This document shows, piece after piece, positions 6,847-15,230 of a DNA stretch of 38,034 bases. Position 1 is the stretch's first letter. The number at the start of each line of letters is the position of its first letter. The notes beneath the pieces were generated by a model. It was not told the origin of the DNA. It ran no database searches and was given only the letters and a program-made list of their open reading frames with translations. Origin of the DNA: Caldifarciminota bacterium (GTDB taxonomy: Bacteria; Hydrothermota; UBA3073); assembly GCA_030606335.1 (NCBI GenBank), contig JAUWGP010000026.1, positions 1 through 38,034 of the forward strand. The letters are read 5' to 3'. The translations under genes and the position numbers were made by a program.

Positions 6847-9327
6847 CTATTCTCCGAACCTTGTAATATACTCCTGTGCCCTTTCTTCATCTCCTATAGC
6901 TTGATACGTCTTTGCAATATACCTTCCAGCTTTATTGTATTCCTCACCATCCGGATATTCTGCAAGCACCTTTTTGAAAATCCTTAAAGCATCCTCGTAA
7001 CTTCCAAGATTATAATAAACAACACCCATGATATTAAAAGCTGACGGCACTTTATTGCTCTCAGGGAAATACCTTATAAACTTCTCAGCCTCCTCTAACT
7101 CCTTCATTGGCTGCTTCAACTTGGCGTATGAGAGGATTATATAGTACTGTGCATCTTCAGCATATGGACTCTCTGAAAAGTTTGTAACTAATTTTCTAAA
7201 CTCAATTGCTGCATTCGCATAGTTCTCGTCATTAAAGGCACTTCCAGCCCTGATCCACTGTGCCTCAGCAGCATATTCTGATGATGAATGCTCATTAATA
7301 AGTATATCAAGTGCCTCGGGGTTATCCTGTCCTAACATATAATATGAAAGTTCCATCTGGTCTTTTGCTGTTTGTGCTTGTGGAGACTCTTGATACAGGA
7401 TACTGAATTTATCATACTCCCTTATCGCGTTTACATAGTCTCCTGCATTGAAATAAGTGGCTGCCAACTGGAACTGTGCCTCACTGGAAAGCTCTGACTC
7501 CGGGTATTGATTTACCACCAGCCTGAAGTGGTTAATTGCCTTGGTATATTCTGCTGCCTGTTTATACGTGACAGCGAGATCAAAGGCAGCATAAGGTGCC
7601 TTCTCTGACTCGGGGTAGTTAATTAACACCTTTTCCCAGTAATCAATGGCATTTGCATATTTTTGTGTAACGAATAATGCTTTCCCGCCATAGTAGTATG
7701 CATCACCGGCAATTGGACTATCCTGAAATTCATCCCCAATACCAAATAGGAAGACCTGGTATGCCTCGTCATATTCGCCCATATTGAATGATGCTATACC
7801 CCAGCCATAGAGTGACGCTATAGCAAGAGATGTGTCAGAACCATATCTCTGAAACGCAGACTCAAAAATGTCCTTTGCAGTATTATATCTACCCTCTTCA
7901 AGTATACACCACCCCTTACTCACATATGCAGGTGCTTTAAGTAAGACAACTTCGTCGTAGTCCTTTAAAACGCTTTCATAGAATGTTTTTGCCTTTGCTA
8001 TCCTGTCCATATAATAATAAAGCTCACCTAAAAATAACTTTGCTCTACCAACCCAGATTCCGCCTTTTGATTCAATTAGATGTTCGAAGGAACTTGATAC
8101 AGAGGCTCCTTCGTTATAATCCTGCATTAGATTGTAAGAGTACACCATCATTGCATATGCTGGTATAGCAATCTCTGATATACTAAAATATCTTAATATA
8201 TTTTGAAACCTCTCTATTGCCTCGGTATACCTCTTATCATAAAGAAAGGTCACTCCTGCAAGATAATCTCCCATACCCGCAAAAGAACCCGTTGGATAAA
8301 TACTTGACATCTGATTGAATACTATTAGAGAATTCAGCGTATCCCCAAGTGCTATATAAGATCTGCCATATTCAAAATTAGCTATAGCAGCCACTCTCAA
8401 GTCCGGATAACTGGATTTTGCCTCTTGAAACATTGTAATCGCTTCATTAATCCTACCAGTTTTAGTAAGTGCCTTACCAATCATATAGATGGAGTGGGCT
8501 GCAAGAAATCTATCCCTCGAATCTGCAGAATATTTATAACAGAACAACGAGGCCTCATAATCACCTTCATGAAAATAACAACATCCTAATTTATACCTGG
8601 AGTACTCCTTAAGATGACTCCATGGATACTTCTCTATAAAAAACTCATACTTTTCGATAGCTCCAGCATAATCTTTATTATAAAACAGGGCATCAGCCAT
8701 TCCATAGTGGCAATATTCAGCAAAGTTTTCATCCTCAAAGCTGTTAGCCAGTTTTTTATATATGGCAAGTGCCTGTAGAGGCTTTCCGAGGCGCGCAAGA
8801 CATTTTGCCTTATAGAATAAACCCTCTTTTGTAACTGCATCCTCAAAAAACACCATAGCCTCTTCGTATCTACCCTCAAAATATAATAGTATACCTTTAC
8901 CCGAAAGAATCCTCTTATCCTCCGAGTATCCCGGAAATTCATCTATCTTTTTAACAAGATATTCCTTCGCCCTCTCTGAATCACCTCGCGCAAGATAAGC
9001 CATTCCGCAGGCATATATTGCCTCGGGAGCTATATATGAATCCTCATATTTATCTATTAGGTCTCTGAAAGTATATATAGCCTCGTCATACTCACCAAGG
9101 TTATAATAACACTCTCCAATACGATATAATGCTTCGGGCGCTGTTTCATCAAAGCCTGTTAGTAATTTGTATCCATTTATTGCATCTTTATACTGGTGGT
9201 GAGCAAAAATCACCTCCACCTCCTCAAGCCTTTCCACAGGTGTCTTTGAAACCACTGCATATACAGGTTGGAATATTATAATCAACAATAGATTATATAA
9301 AAATATATATCTTCTTAAATCATTCAT
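6847..9327 (-). CDS. Large periplasmic tetratricopeptide-repeat protein (CpoB/YbgF-like repeats)
   Basis: An 826-residue protein with an N-terminal signal peptide (hydrophobic 8-24). The rest is made almost wholly of about 35-residue TPR units of the sort A-x-Y-x-x-G-x-x-Y-x-x-G-x-Y-x-x-A-I-x-x-Y/F-x-x-x-x-x-x-x-P (for example YRIGECYYNLGEYDEAIYTF and FQLAATYFNAGDYVNAIREY). This is the tol-pal-associated YbgF/outer-membrane-lipoprotein type of repeat, a scaffold for protein interactions; no lipobox is seen. It is the third gene after the FlgD-tailed protein and PorV-like barrel, 73 bp downstream of the latter, and lies just upstream of the exb operon. A scaffold role linking outer-membrane proteins to the Exb/TonB motor is inferred from position only. 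Confidence 0.85.
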   Translation of the reverse strand: MNDLRRYIFLYNLLLIIIFQPVYAVVSKTPVERLEEVEVIFAHHQYKDAINGYKLLTGFDETAPEALYRIGECYYNLGEYDEAIYTFRDLIDKYEDSYIAPEAIYACGMAYLARGDSERAKEYLVKKIDEFPGYSEDKRILSGKGILLYFEGRYEEAMVFFEDAVTKEGLFYKAKCLARLGKPLQALAIYKKLANSFEDENFAEYCHYGMADALFYNKDYAGAIEKYEFFIEKYPWSHLKEYSRYKLGCCYFHEGDYEASLFCYKYSADSRDRFLAAHSIYMIGKALTKTGRINEAITMFQEAKSSYPDLRVAAIANFEYGRSYIALGDTLNSLIVFNQMSSIYPTGSFAGMGDYLAGVTFLYDKRYTEAIERFQNILRYFSISEIAIPAYAMMVYSYNLMQDYNEGASVSSSFEHLIESKGGIWVGRAKLFLGELYYYMDRIAKAKTFYESVLKDYDEVVLLKAPAYVSKGWCILEEGRYNTAKDIFESAFQRYGSDTSLAIASLYGWGIASFNMGEYDEAYQVFLFGIGDEFQDSPIAGDAYYYGGKALFVTQKYANAIDYWEKVLINYPESEKAPYAAFDLAVTYKQAAEYTKAINHFRLVVNQYPESELSSEAQFQLAATYFNAGDYVNAIREYDKFSILYQESPQAQTAKDQMELSYYMLGQDNPEALDILINEHSSSEYAAEAQWIRAGSAFNDENYANAAIEFRKLVTNFSESPYAEDAQYYIILSYAKLKQPMKELEEAEKFIRYFPESNKVPSAFNIMGVVYYNLGSYEDALRIFKKVLAEYPDGEEYNKAGRYIAKTYQAIGDEERAQEYITRFGE

Positions 9328-9400
9328 AGAAACTTTTAGTATTTATAAATATGGAAAGATATACAGATATTAATTTTGGAAGAGGGATATAGAGCTCCAT

Positions 9401-10780
9401 CTACTCTTGTTCTTCTGATGTTTCATTTTCATTCTTTTCCTCAGGTGGAGTCTCTTGCTCGGGGGATTCGGTTTTCTCTCTTATCTCCTCCTTTATAAGT
9501 TCGGGTTTTTCTCCCATTGGAGTCATTATTATTGTTCCTTTTGGTCCTACCGTTTTAAGTGTTACAAATGCATCCTCACACTCATAGACCCTTTCAGTTC
9601 TCTCTTCAGTAACCCTATACTCGAAGTAATAATTACCATCCTCCACAAATATACCGTTATTATCTTTACCATCCCATGCAATCCTATAAGGGGGTGGACC
9701 ATACGCGCCAATTCTCCGTACAGGGGTTCTATATCTGTCCTTAATTATGACCTCCCACTTCTGCACCTCTCCCCTTATATTCGTTTCAAAAACAAGCCAT
9801 GCAAGATTCTCTCCACTTTCACTCATTGGTGAAAACGCAACCTTTGGTGTACGTGCTCTCACCCTGAACCCTCCAAATTCAAAAGATATCGAGATATTAT
9901 GTGCTGGTGAGAGTAAAGAAGAGGATTCATAGTGGTAAGCACCTGCATAATCTATCTTAATTGTATATCTGTCCATATCCCTCTTCAATCCAACCCCGTA
10001 TGTGAATTTATACTGATCCATTCCACCTCTTACAGCCATTGAATATAACGGCTTGTATTCAAATCCCATGTGAAATAGTGGAAGTTTTTTTTCTGAAACA
10101 AGGACATCACCACACATCGCAAACATATCACGGTATGGGCGAAACGAGAAGCCAATTCTTGCAGATATCGGGGTAGTCTGGGTTTCATTTATAAGTGTCC
10201 ATGAGGGACTTATCAGATTCTGTCCAGATACACCAAAAGAGAACCATCCTGAAGGAAATAGAAGAAGTCCAAGGTCCAAGCCGTGGCCAACCCCTGACTC
10301 ATTCATCATTGCCTCGTATAATATCTTATAAGAAATACCCGCTGAAAACCAGCTCTTAATACTAAGAGCATACGTTAACACAGGAGCAATATTTGTGTAC
10401 GTGAAGGTTCCTCTTGGTACCGCTTCCTCAGCAGGATAGCGGTCAATCTTACCCGAGTGCAATGCAAGGAGACCTATTCCAAAGTTGCCAATTTCTTTGG
10501 TTGAAAAGGTATAACTTATAGCCTCAAGCGACAGATTGCTGCTCATGTAAATCATAGAGTGCATAAAGGTTACTCTGTGTCTTTCAACACAGGATAGACA
10601 TGCGGGGTTAAAATACGAAGAAGACGCATCATCAGCGAGTCCTGTTATTGCTCCTGCCATAGCAAGACCTCTGCTGTCAGAACCCCATGAGACGAATAAA
10701 TCCCCGGGCATACCACCATCATTTTCTGCATTTAATAATACCGGTATGAATATAATTAGCAGTAATATATATTTCCTCAT
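9401..10780 (-). CDS. PorV/PorQ-like outer-membrane barrel with C-terminal FlgD-type domain
   Basis: A 459-residue protein. Signal peptide 1-18. The N-terminus GSDSRGLAMAGAITGLADDASSSYFNPA (within 33-60) is the typical opening of PorV/PorQ (UPF0164) and FadL-like barrels, and alternating beta segments continue to about residue 310. Residues about 325-402 form a FlgD-type Ig domain (WDG at 369-371, then DNNG and DGNYYFEY). The final 45 residues are a very acidic Glu/Pro-rich tail. PorV shuttles type IX secretion cargo in Bacteroidota; whether this protein does so is unproven. It lies 47 bp after the FlgD-tailed gene and 73 bp before the TPR gene, probably one operon. Confidence 0.78.
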   Translation of the reverse strand: MRKYILLLIIFIPVLLNAENDGGMPGDLFVSWGSDSRGLAMAGAITGLADDASSSYFNPACLSCVERHRVTFMHSMIYMSSNLSLEAISYTFSTKEIGNFGIGLLALHSGKIDRYPAEEAVPRGTFTYTNIAPVLTYALSIKSWFSAGISYKILYEAMMNESGVGHGLDLGLLLFPSGWFSFGVSGQNLISPSWTLINETQTTPISARIGFSFRPYRDMFAMCGDVLVSEKKLPLFHMGFEYKPLYSMAVRGGMDQYKFTYGVGLKRDMDRYTIKIDYAGAYHYESSSLLSPAHNISISFEFGGFRVRARTPKVAFSPMSESGENLAWLVFETNIRGEVQKWEVIIKDRYRTPVRRIGAYGPPPYRIAWDGKDNNGIFVEDGNYYFEYRVTEERTERVYECEDAFVTLKTVGPKGTIIMTPMGEKPELIKEEIREKTESPEQETPPEEKNENETSEEQE

Positions 10781-10827
10781 TATTAGAGTCCCTGTTAACT
10801 CCAGATTTATTAAAATCTTATGGCTTT

Positions 10828-11595
10828 CTACCTCATCACACCAAGACCCATCTTTAGTGCGTTTTGCGCTCCAGCACCTTCAAAGGTTATTATAAGGTTA
10901 TATACACCATTTGCGACCTTTATATCATCCTCCCTCTTCCCATTCCATACAAGATAGAAGTAATTATCTTCTTCCCATTTATTAAATCCAGAGAGATAAG
11001 ATTCCTTACTCCATATAAGATGTCCGAAGGCATCATAAATCAAGATTGTAGTATTTGTTTCTCCTGATACACTTTCGGGTCTTTTAAAAACAATTTTAGT
11101 AGTATCACACATCGGGTTAGGATAGGCAAATATATAGGGTAATTCTTCATCTTTAGACTCAAAAACTCCGGATATACCTTCATCTTGGTCGAATCTATTC
11201 CCAATGTCGATAGGGGGTAAGGTTAAACCTGGTTTGACCTCAAAACTATTACTTGTATCTATCAATGCCTCTCCAGCATCTGCGATAATTGATACGCTAT
11301 CTGAAGAATATAAAACAGATACCTTAATTTCATTTATCCCTTCTGAGAGAATCAATGTACAGGGAGAAAGTAATCTTCGGCTTGGCTCAGATAGACCAGG
11401 AGAAATAACATAAAGGCTGCATGTTATATCCAGGGGGTTAGAGTTTTCTGAATCTCCATCCAGAACCACCTTTATATTAAATGGAACGCCCTCTTGTTTT
11501 GGTGTATCAAGTGGTTCAATTCTCAGCCTTAGTTGGAGTTGAGAAAAAAGTGGAAGACCAAAAACAAGAAGAATGGGTATTAAAAACCTTTTCAT
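10828..11595 (-). CDS. Secreted protein with C-terminal FlgD-Ig / sorting-domain-like region
   Basis: A 255-residue protein. The signal peptide is MKRFLIPILLVFGLPLFSQ. The middle (about 20-150) looks like a beta-sandwich with no motif I recognise. The C-terminal part, from YPNPMCDTTKIVF through ILIYDAFGHLIW to VWNGKREDD and NGVYNLII, matches the FlgD-type/type IX sorting-domain pattern (P-N-P, a polypeptide IYD-x-x-G strand, WNG, NGVY). The start was chosen at the ATG at 11595, because the upstream extension (a TTG at 11631) coincides with the -35 box of a consensus promoter whose -10 ends 7 nt before this ATG. It is the first gene of the PorV-TPR operon and divergent from the GWxTD gene. Specific function unknown. 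Confidence 0.72.
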   Translation of the reverse strand: MKRFLIPILLVFGLPLFSQLQLRLRIEPLDTPKQEGVPFNIKVVLDGDSENSNPLDITCSLYVISPGLSEPSRRLLSPCTLILSEGINEIKVSVLYSSDSVSIIADAGEALIDTSNSFEVKPGLTLPPIDIGNRFDQDEGISGVFESKDEELPYIFAYPNPMCDTTKIVFKRPESVSGETNTTILIYDAFGHLIWSKESYLSGFNKWEEDNYFYLVWNGKREDDIKVANGVYNLIITFEGAGAQNALKMGLGVMR

Positions 11596-11602
11596 ACCTA
11601 AC

Positions 11603-11631
11603 ATTATAACATCTTTTTTACAATTTGTCAA
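11603..11631 (-). promoter_or_regulatory. Consensus promoter giving a leaderless mRNA for the FlgD-tailed/PorV/TPR operon
   Basis: Read on the minus strand: TTGACA (11631-11626), 17-bp spacer, TATAAT (11608-11603), then 7 nt to the ATG at 11595. Both hexamers are perfect. The start codon lies where transcription should begin. Confidence 0.8.
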
Positions 11632-11649
11632 GTTTTTTTAAAAAATTTC

Positions 11650-11678
11650 TTGCATTTTATGGAAAAATATGATATAAT
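11650..11678 (+). promoter_or_regulatory. Promoter for the GWxTD/C25-like operon
   Basis: TTGCAT (11650-11655), 17 bp, TATAAT (11673-11678). The expected start near 11685 coincides with the AGGAGG ribosome-binding site (11685-11690), so the leader would be only about 10 nt. It is back-to-back with the minus-strand promoter; the two -35 boxes are 18 bp apart. Confidence 0.75.
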
Positions 11679-11694
11679 TTCAACAGGAGGTATC

Positions 11695-12810
11695 ATGTAT
11701 ACTTTTTTCTTAATATTTATATCGTTCCTTACCCTGCCAGAAATAGACTTTGTATATGCTCCAGGTACATTTATAGGTGACAAGGGGTTAGAGTTGCGCG
11801 TATTCCTCAATATAGATGTTGGAAAATTAACTCTGATAAAAGAGGGTGAAGATTTCAATACGGCTTATTCTATCTCTATTATTCTAAAGAAAGACAACAG
11901 GGAAAGAGGTAACATATGGATGAAAAAGATAGAAGGACTGGGGTATGGAGCAAAACAAACACTCTATGATACAATTACTATAGATATATTACCAGGCTGT
12001 TATGACATGACCATAATCATCTCCGATTTGAACTCTCAGAAATCCATGGAAAAGAAGAGTGAACTTCTGGTCGATAGTCTATCATCTGATTTTTCAATAT
12101 CGAGTTTTATTCTTGGAAAATATGACAATTTGATAACCGATAATTCCGTTACAAGCATAGATGGAATCTCGTGCTATCTGGAGGTCTATTCAGATAAAGA
12201 GGCAATGTTTTATTTCACTGCTGAAGATTACAAAGATAGCATTTCTATAACTCCTGGAATGACACCAATCACTATGAAACCAGTAATAAACAAATTAACC
12301 AACAATTTTGCCACTCTTACTGCAGTTATACGGGAAGACGGGAAGAGTTTTGAAAGGGTTGATACTGTTTTTATAGGTAGTACTATTTTTGCAGATGATA
12401 ATCTATACAAGAGTAAAATAAATGCACTGATGTATATCTTTAATACTCCAAAGTTAGATACGCTACTCCTGGCTAAACCCGAGAAAAGAGATAGTCTCTG
12501 GGGAGCCTTCTGGAAATTCTATGACCCCACTCCTGAAACTGACAGGAATGAACTTGAGGATGAATATTTGGCAAGAATTAACTATGTGGAAAATTATTTA
12601 GGAGGTTGGCAAACAGATATGGGTAGAGTCTGGTTGGTAATGGGAATGCCAGATGAAATTGATAGACATCCCTTCGAACTGGAAGTCTGGGCGTATGAGA
12701 TATGGTATTATTATTCTATAAACGAGAAATTTATTTTCTACGATACGCATGGACTCGGCTGGTATGAGCTTATATCACCCGAAAACTGGAACCCCTGGAG
12801 AAGTAAATAA
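11695..12810 (+). CDS. GWxTD-domain protein
   Basis: A 371-residue protein. A short signal peptide (MYTFFLIFISFLTLPEI) is followed by a beta-rich region (about 20-240). The C-terminal GWxTD domain (about 260-371) contains GGWQTDMGRVWLVMGMPDEI, then VWAYEIWYYY and FIFYDTHGLGWYELI. GWxTD proteins are common in FCB-group genomes, are exported and have no known function. The start at 11695 is fixed by AGGAGG 4 nt upstream and by a promoter whose -10 box lies inside the longer in-frame extension from 11650. The C25-like gene follows 19 bp later, so the two are probably co-transcribed. Confidence 0.85.
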   Translation: MYTFFLIFISFLTLPEIDFVYAPGTFIGDKGLELRVFLNIDVGKLTLIKEGEDFNTAYSISIILKKDNRERGNIWMKKIEGLGYGAKQTLYDTITIDILPGCYDMTIIISDLNSQKSMEKKSELLVDSLSSDFSISSFILGKYDNLITDNSVTSIDGISCYLEVYSDKEAMFYFTAEDYKDSISITPGMTPITMKPVINKLTNNFATLTAVIREDGKSFERVDTVFIGSTIFADDNLYKSKINALMYIFNTPKLDTLLLAKPEKRDSLWGAFWKFYDPTPETDRNELEDEYLARINYVENYLGGWQTDMGRVWLVMGMPDEIDRHPFELEVWAYEIWYYYSINEKFIFYDTHGLGWYELISPENWNPWRSK

Positions 12811-12829
12811 TTACTGACTTTATAAAAAA

Positions 12830-15226
12830 ATGAAAATCATTGCTCCACTTCTAATACCAATCATTATATTTGCTGTTGAGATTAACATTCCTACTGCAGA
12901 TTACAGTTTTGATAATGGACTGTTGTGCATGGATGGCTTTGGCCATACATCTGGTTTCACCCTTCCAGTCAGGGTTTTTCCAATAATAATACCGCCAACA
13001 ATAGAAATATATCAGATCGAGGTAAGTGGTTTCCCTTCTACCATATCAGAATTCAGCCCTAACCTAACCCAATATGCAATCCAAAGAGCCCCTTTGGAGC
13101 CATTAAAAATAGATGATTCATTCAATAGGAACATGGCTGTTGTTTTACCCTCAATGATATTTAATGATAATGTAATACATCCAGTAATAATATATCCTTT
13201 TTTCTACAACGAGAATGACGAATTAACACATACACCAGTTATTAACATAAATATAGGTCTTAATATAGACAATCTATCGCTTCCCTCTTATCCATTCGGA
13301 AGAAATGAAGATAACAAACATCTCTGTATCCTGACGATTCCATCGATTGAGTCCATTCTTGAAAACTTTATTTCTAGAAAAGCATCTTTAGGGTATAAGG
13401 TTTCTGTTCTTATAGTTCCACCCTTAGTGGATGCTATAGAGATTCGCAAACTTATTAAAGAGAGATATATCGAATGGGGGTTTTCTCATCTTCTGATAAT
13501 CGGTAATTACGAGTCAATACCACAATTTCAATACCGGGAAGTAAATACGGATTTCTTTTACGGTGAACTCACATCGGATATGCAGGACAGGCTTGAACCA
13601 TTCGCCGAGGTCGCTGTTGGTCGGATACCCTATACTGAACCCCAGGCTGTAGAGTGTCTACTTTCGAGTTCGATTCTCTTTCAGATAAGAGATGAAAAGA
13701 AGGATATATTTTTCTCAATCACTGAAGACATGGTTTCACTTGAATTCATAAAAGATATATATAGTCTTTTCAGTCCCTATAATGTTGACTGCGATATTCC
13801 AGGGGGTGAATATAGTGTATATATAGAACACACACTCAACGTAAGATTAGATATCCCTCTTGAGAATGCTATTATAATATCTACTACTGCTCGTTCTGCT
13901 GATTTACTCTTGAAGAAATACGGAAATCGAGCAGCATGTATAATTGCCCCAACCTCTAACTCATATCTAATGCCCCGTAACCCTGGTGGTACCTCAACTT
14001 ACTTATATAACATATTGAAAAATTTCCTGTTAGAGGATATGAGTATAGGAGAGGCAATAAGATTGGGTGCAATAGATTACTGGATTGAATATCCTGATTC
14101 CTTTACAGAGAAAAATATTGCAAGTTTTCATATCTTTGGAGACCCTACAAATACATTCAAAATCGCCCAGTTAGAGGATGTAGGTCTAAAAGATGTTCTC
14201 TGTATCCCTTTCAGGGTTGAACCTGGCAAGAGTCTTTCTCCAACAGTTATCGTGAAAAACTTTGGGGATAAAACAGCCTATAATGGTAAGATTATTGTTG
14301 AGATTAAAAAGGATGGAGATCTTCTATACTCTGAAATTGTTGACATATTAGATATCAAACCAATGGATGAAAGAGAAATAGACTTCCCTGAGTTTGTTAT
14401 GTGTGAAGGAACCCTACATATAATCATATCAACAATATTCCCAGGGGATTTCAACGCATCAAATGACATAGTAGAAAAGACAATACTTTCAGGTTTCGAT
14501 GTTCCGATTGTAATATCAACCGATACATTATATGCAAATCTTTTTATGGAATCCTTATCACAGGAGGCATTCTTTTCGACTGATACGTCATACAGAGGGG
14601 AATTGAGGAATGTATTTCTTTTAGAACCCTTTCAGGCAGTGGGTGAGAATATATACATAGAGGGATTTATCCCTGATAAAGACTACAGTGGGAGGATCGA
14701 TGGCATTGGAAGATTTGCTGGATATTCATTTGAGTATAATGGACCACTCTCGTCTGGTCTGCCGGATTGGTTAAACTATGACAGTCTCTCTATTGCAATG
14801 GTAGATACAGATGGAAATCCTGTGGCATTCAACCAGGGTTCTTATTTTATATTTCTTGGTAGGACATTGTATTTGAACCAACCAGCCCTGTTTCTGAGCA
14901 TTATAAGAGCTGATTTTGATATAAAAACAGGCATTGTAAAGGATACATTAACAACCTTGTTCGAATGTAACCCAAATCCAACAAGGGGTGAAACAGCGAT
15001 ATTGTTTGAGATACCTCTTGATGATATTCAAGTCACTCTATCCATATATGACATAACAGGACACCTCGTCAAGAAACTTGTAGACAAGAAATTTTCCATG
15101 GGTATCTATTCCTATATATTTGATGGTCTTGATTCCGCTGGGAGGGAACTTGTTACTGGTACATATTTTATCAGTCTCTCACTTGAGGGTATAACATTCA
15201 CAAGAAAACTTATAAAACTAAGGTAG
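12830..15226 (+). CDS. Gingipain (peptidase C25)-like protein, probably catalytically dead, with FlgD/type IX-like sorting tail
   Basis: A 798-residue protein. Signal peptide about 1-16. Residues about 160-445 have the C25 scaffold: LLIIGNYESIPQF (221-233), a DFFYG-type segment at 241-245, EVAVGRIPYTEPQAV (260-274), the segment RAACIIAPTSNSYL (367-380), a SIGEAI helix (405-410) and FHIFGDPT (433-440). The catalytic GHG motif is absent, and where the nucleophilic Cys should follow a strand the sequence reads IIISTTARSADLL (348-360). A beta domain follows (about 450-545). The last about 80 residues form a FlgD-type sorting domain (NPNPTRGETAILF, YDITGHLV, FDGLDSAG, GTYFISL). It would be a surface or secreted protein using the protease fold for another purpose. 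It is followed 4 bp later by asnS. Confidence 0.75.
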   Translation: MKIIAPLLIPIIIFAVEINIPTADYSFDNGLLCMDGFGHTSGFTLPVRVFPIIIPPTIEIYQIEVSGFPSTISEFSPNLTQYAIQRAPLEPLKIDDSFNRNMAVVLPSMIFNDNVIHPVIIYPFFYNENDELTHTPVININIGLNIDNLSLPSYPFGRNEDNKHLCILTIPSIESILENFISRKASLGYKVSVLIVPPLVDAIEIRKLIKERYIEWGFSHLLIIGNYESIPQFQYREVNTDFFYGELTSDMQDRLEPFAEVAVGRIPYTEPQAVECLLSSSILFQIRDEKKDIFFSITEDMVSLEFIKDIYSLFSPYNVDCDIPGGEYSVYIEHTLNVRLDIPLENAIIISTTARSADLLLKKYGNRAACIIAPTSNSYLMPRNPGGTSTYLYNILKNFLLEDMSIGEAIRLGAIDYWIEYPDSFTEKNIASFHIFGDPTNTFKIAQLEDVGLKDVLCIPFRVEPGKSLSPTVIVKNFGDKTAYNGKIIVEIKKDGDLLYSEIVDILDIKPMDEREIDFPEFVMCEGTLHIIISTIFPGDFNASNDIVEKTILSGFDVPIVISTDTLYANLFMESLSQEAFFSTDTSYRGELRNVFLLEPFQAVGENIYIEGFIPDKDYSGRIDGIGRFAGYSFEYNGPLSSGLPDWLNYDSLSIAMVDTDGNPVAFNQGSYFIFLGRTLYLNQPALFLSIIRADFDIKTGIVKDTLTTLFECNPNPTRGETAILFEIPLDDIQVTLSIYDITGHLVKKLVDKKFSMGIYSYIFDGLDSAGRELVTGTYFISLSLEGITFTRKLIKLR

Positions 15227-15230
15227 AACT

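Noticed and set aside
11596-11631. Longer start (TTG) for the FlgD-tailed gene
   Set aside because: The TTG is the first triplet of a perfect TTGACA -35 box; a clean signal peptide begins at the ATG at 11595.
11650-11694. In-frame N-terminal extension of the GWxTD gene
   Set aside because: It contains the -35 and -10 boxes of the gene's own promoter, and a strong AGGAGG precedes the ATG at 11695.
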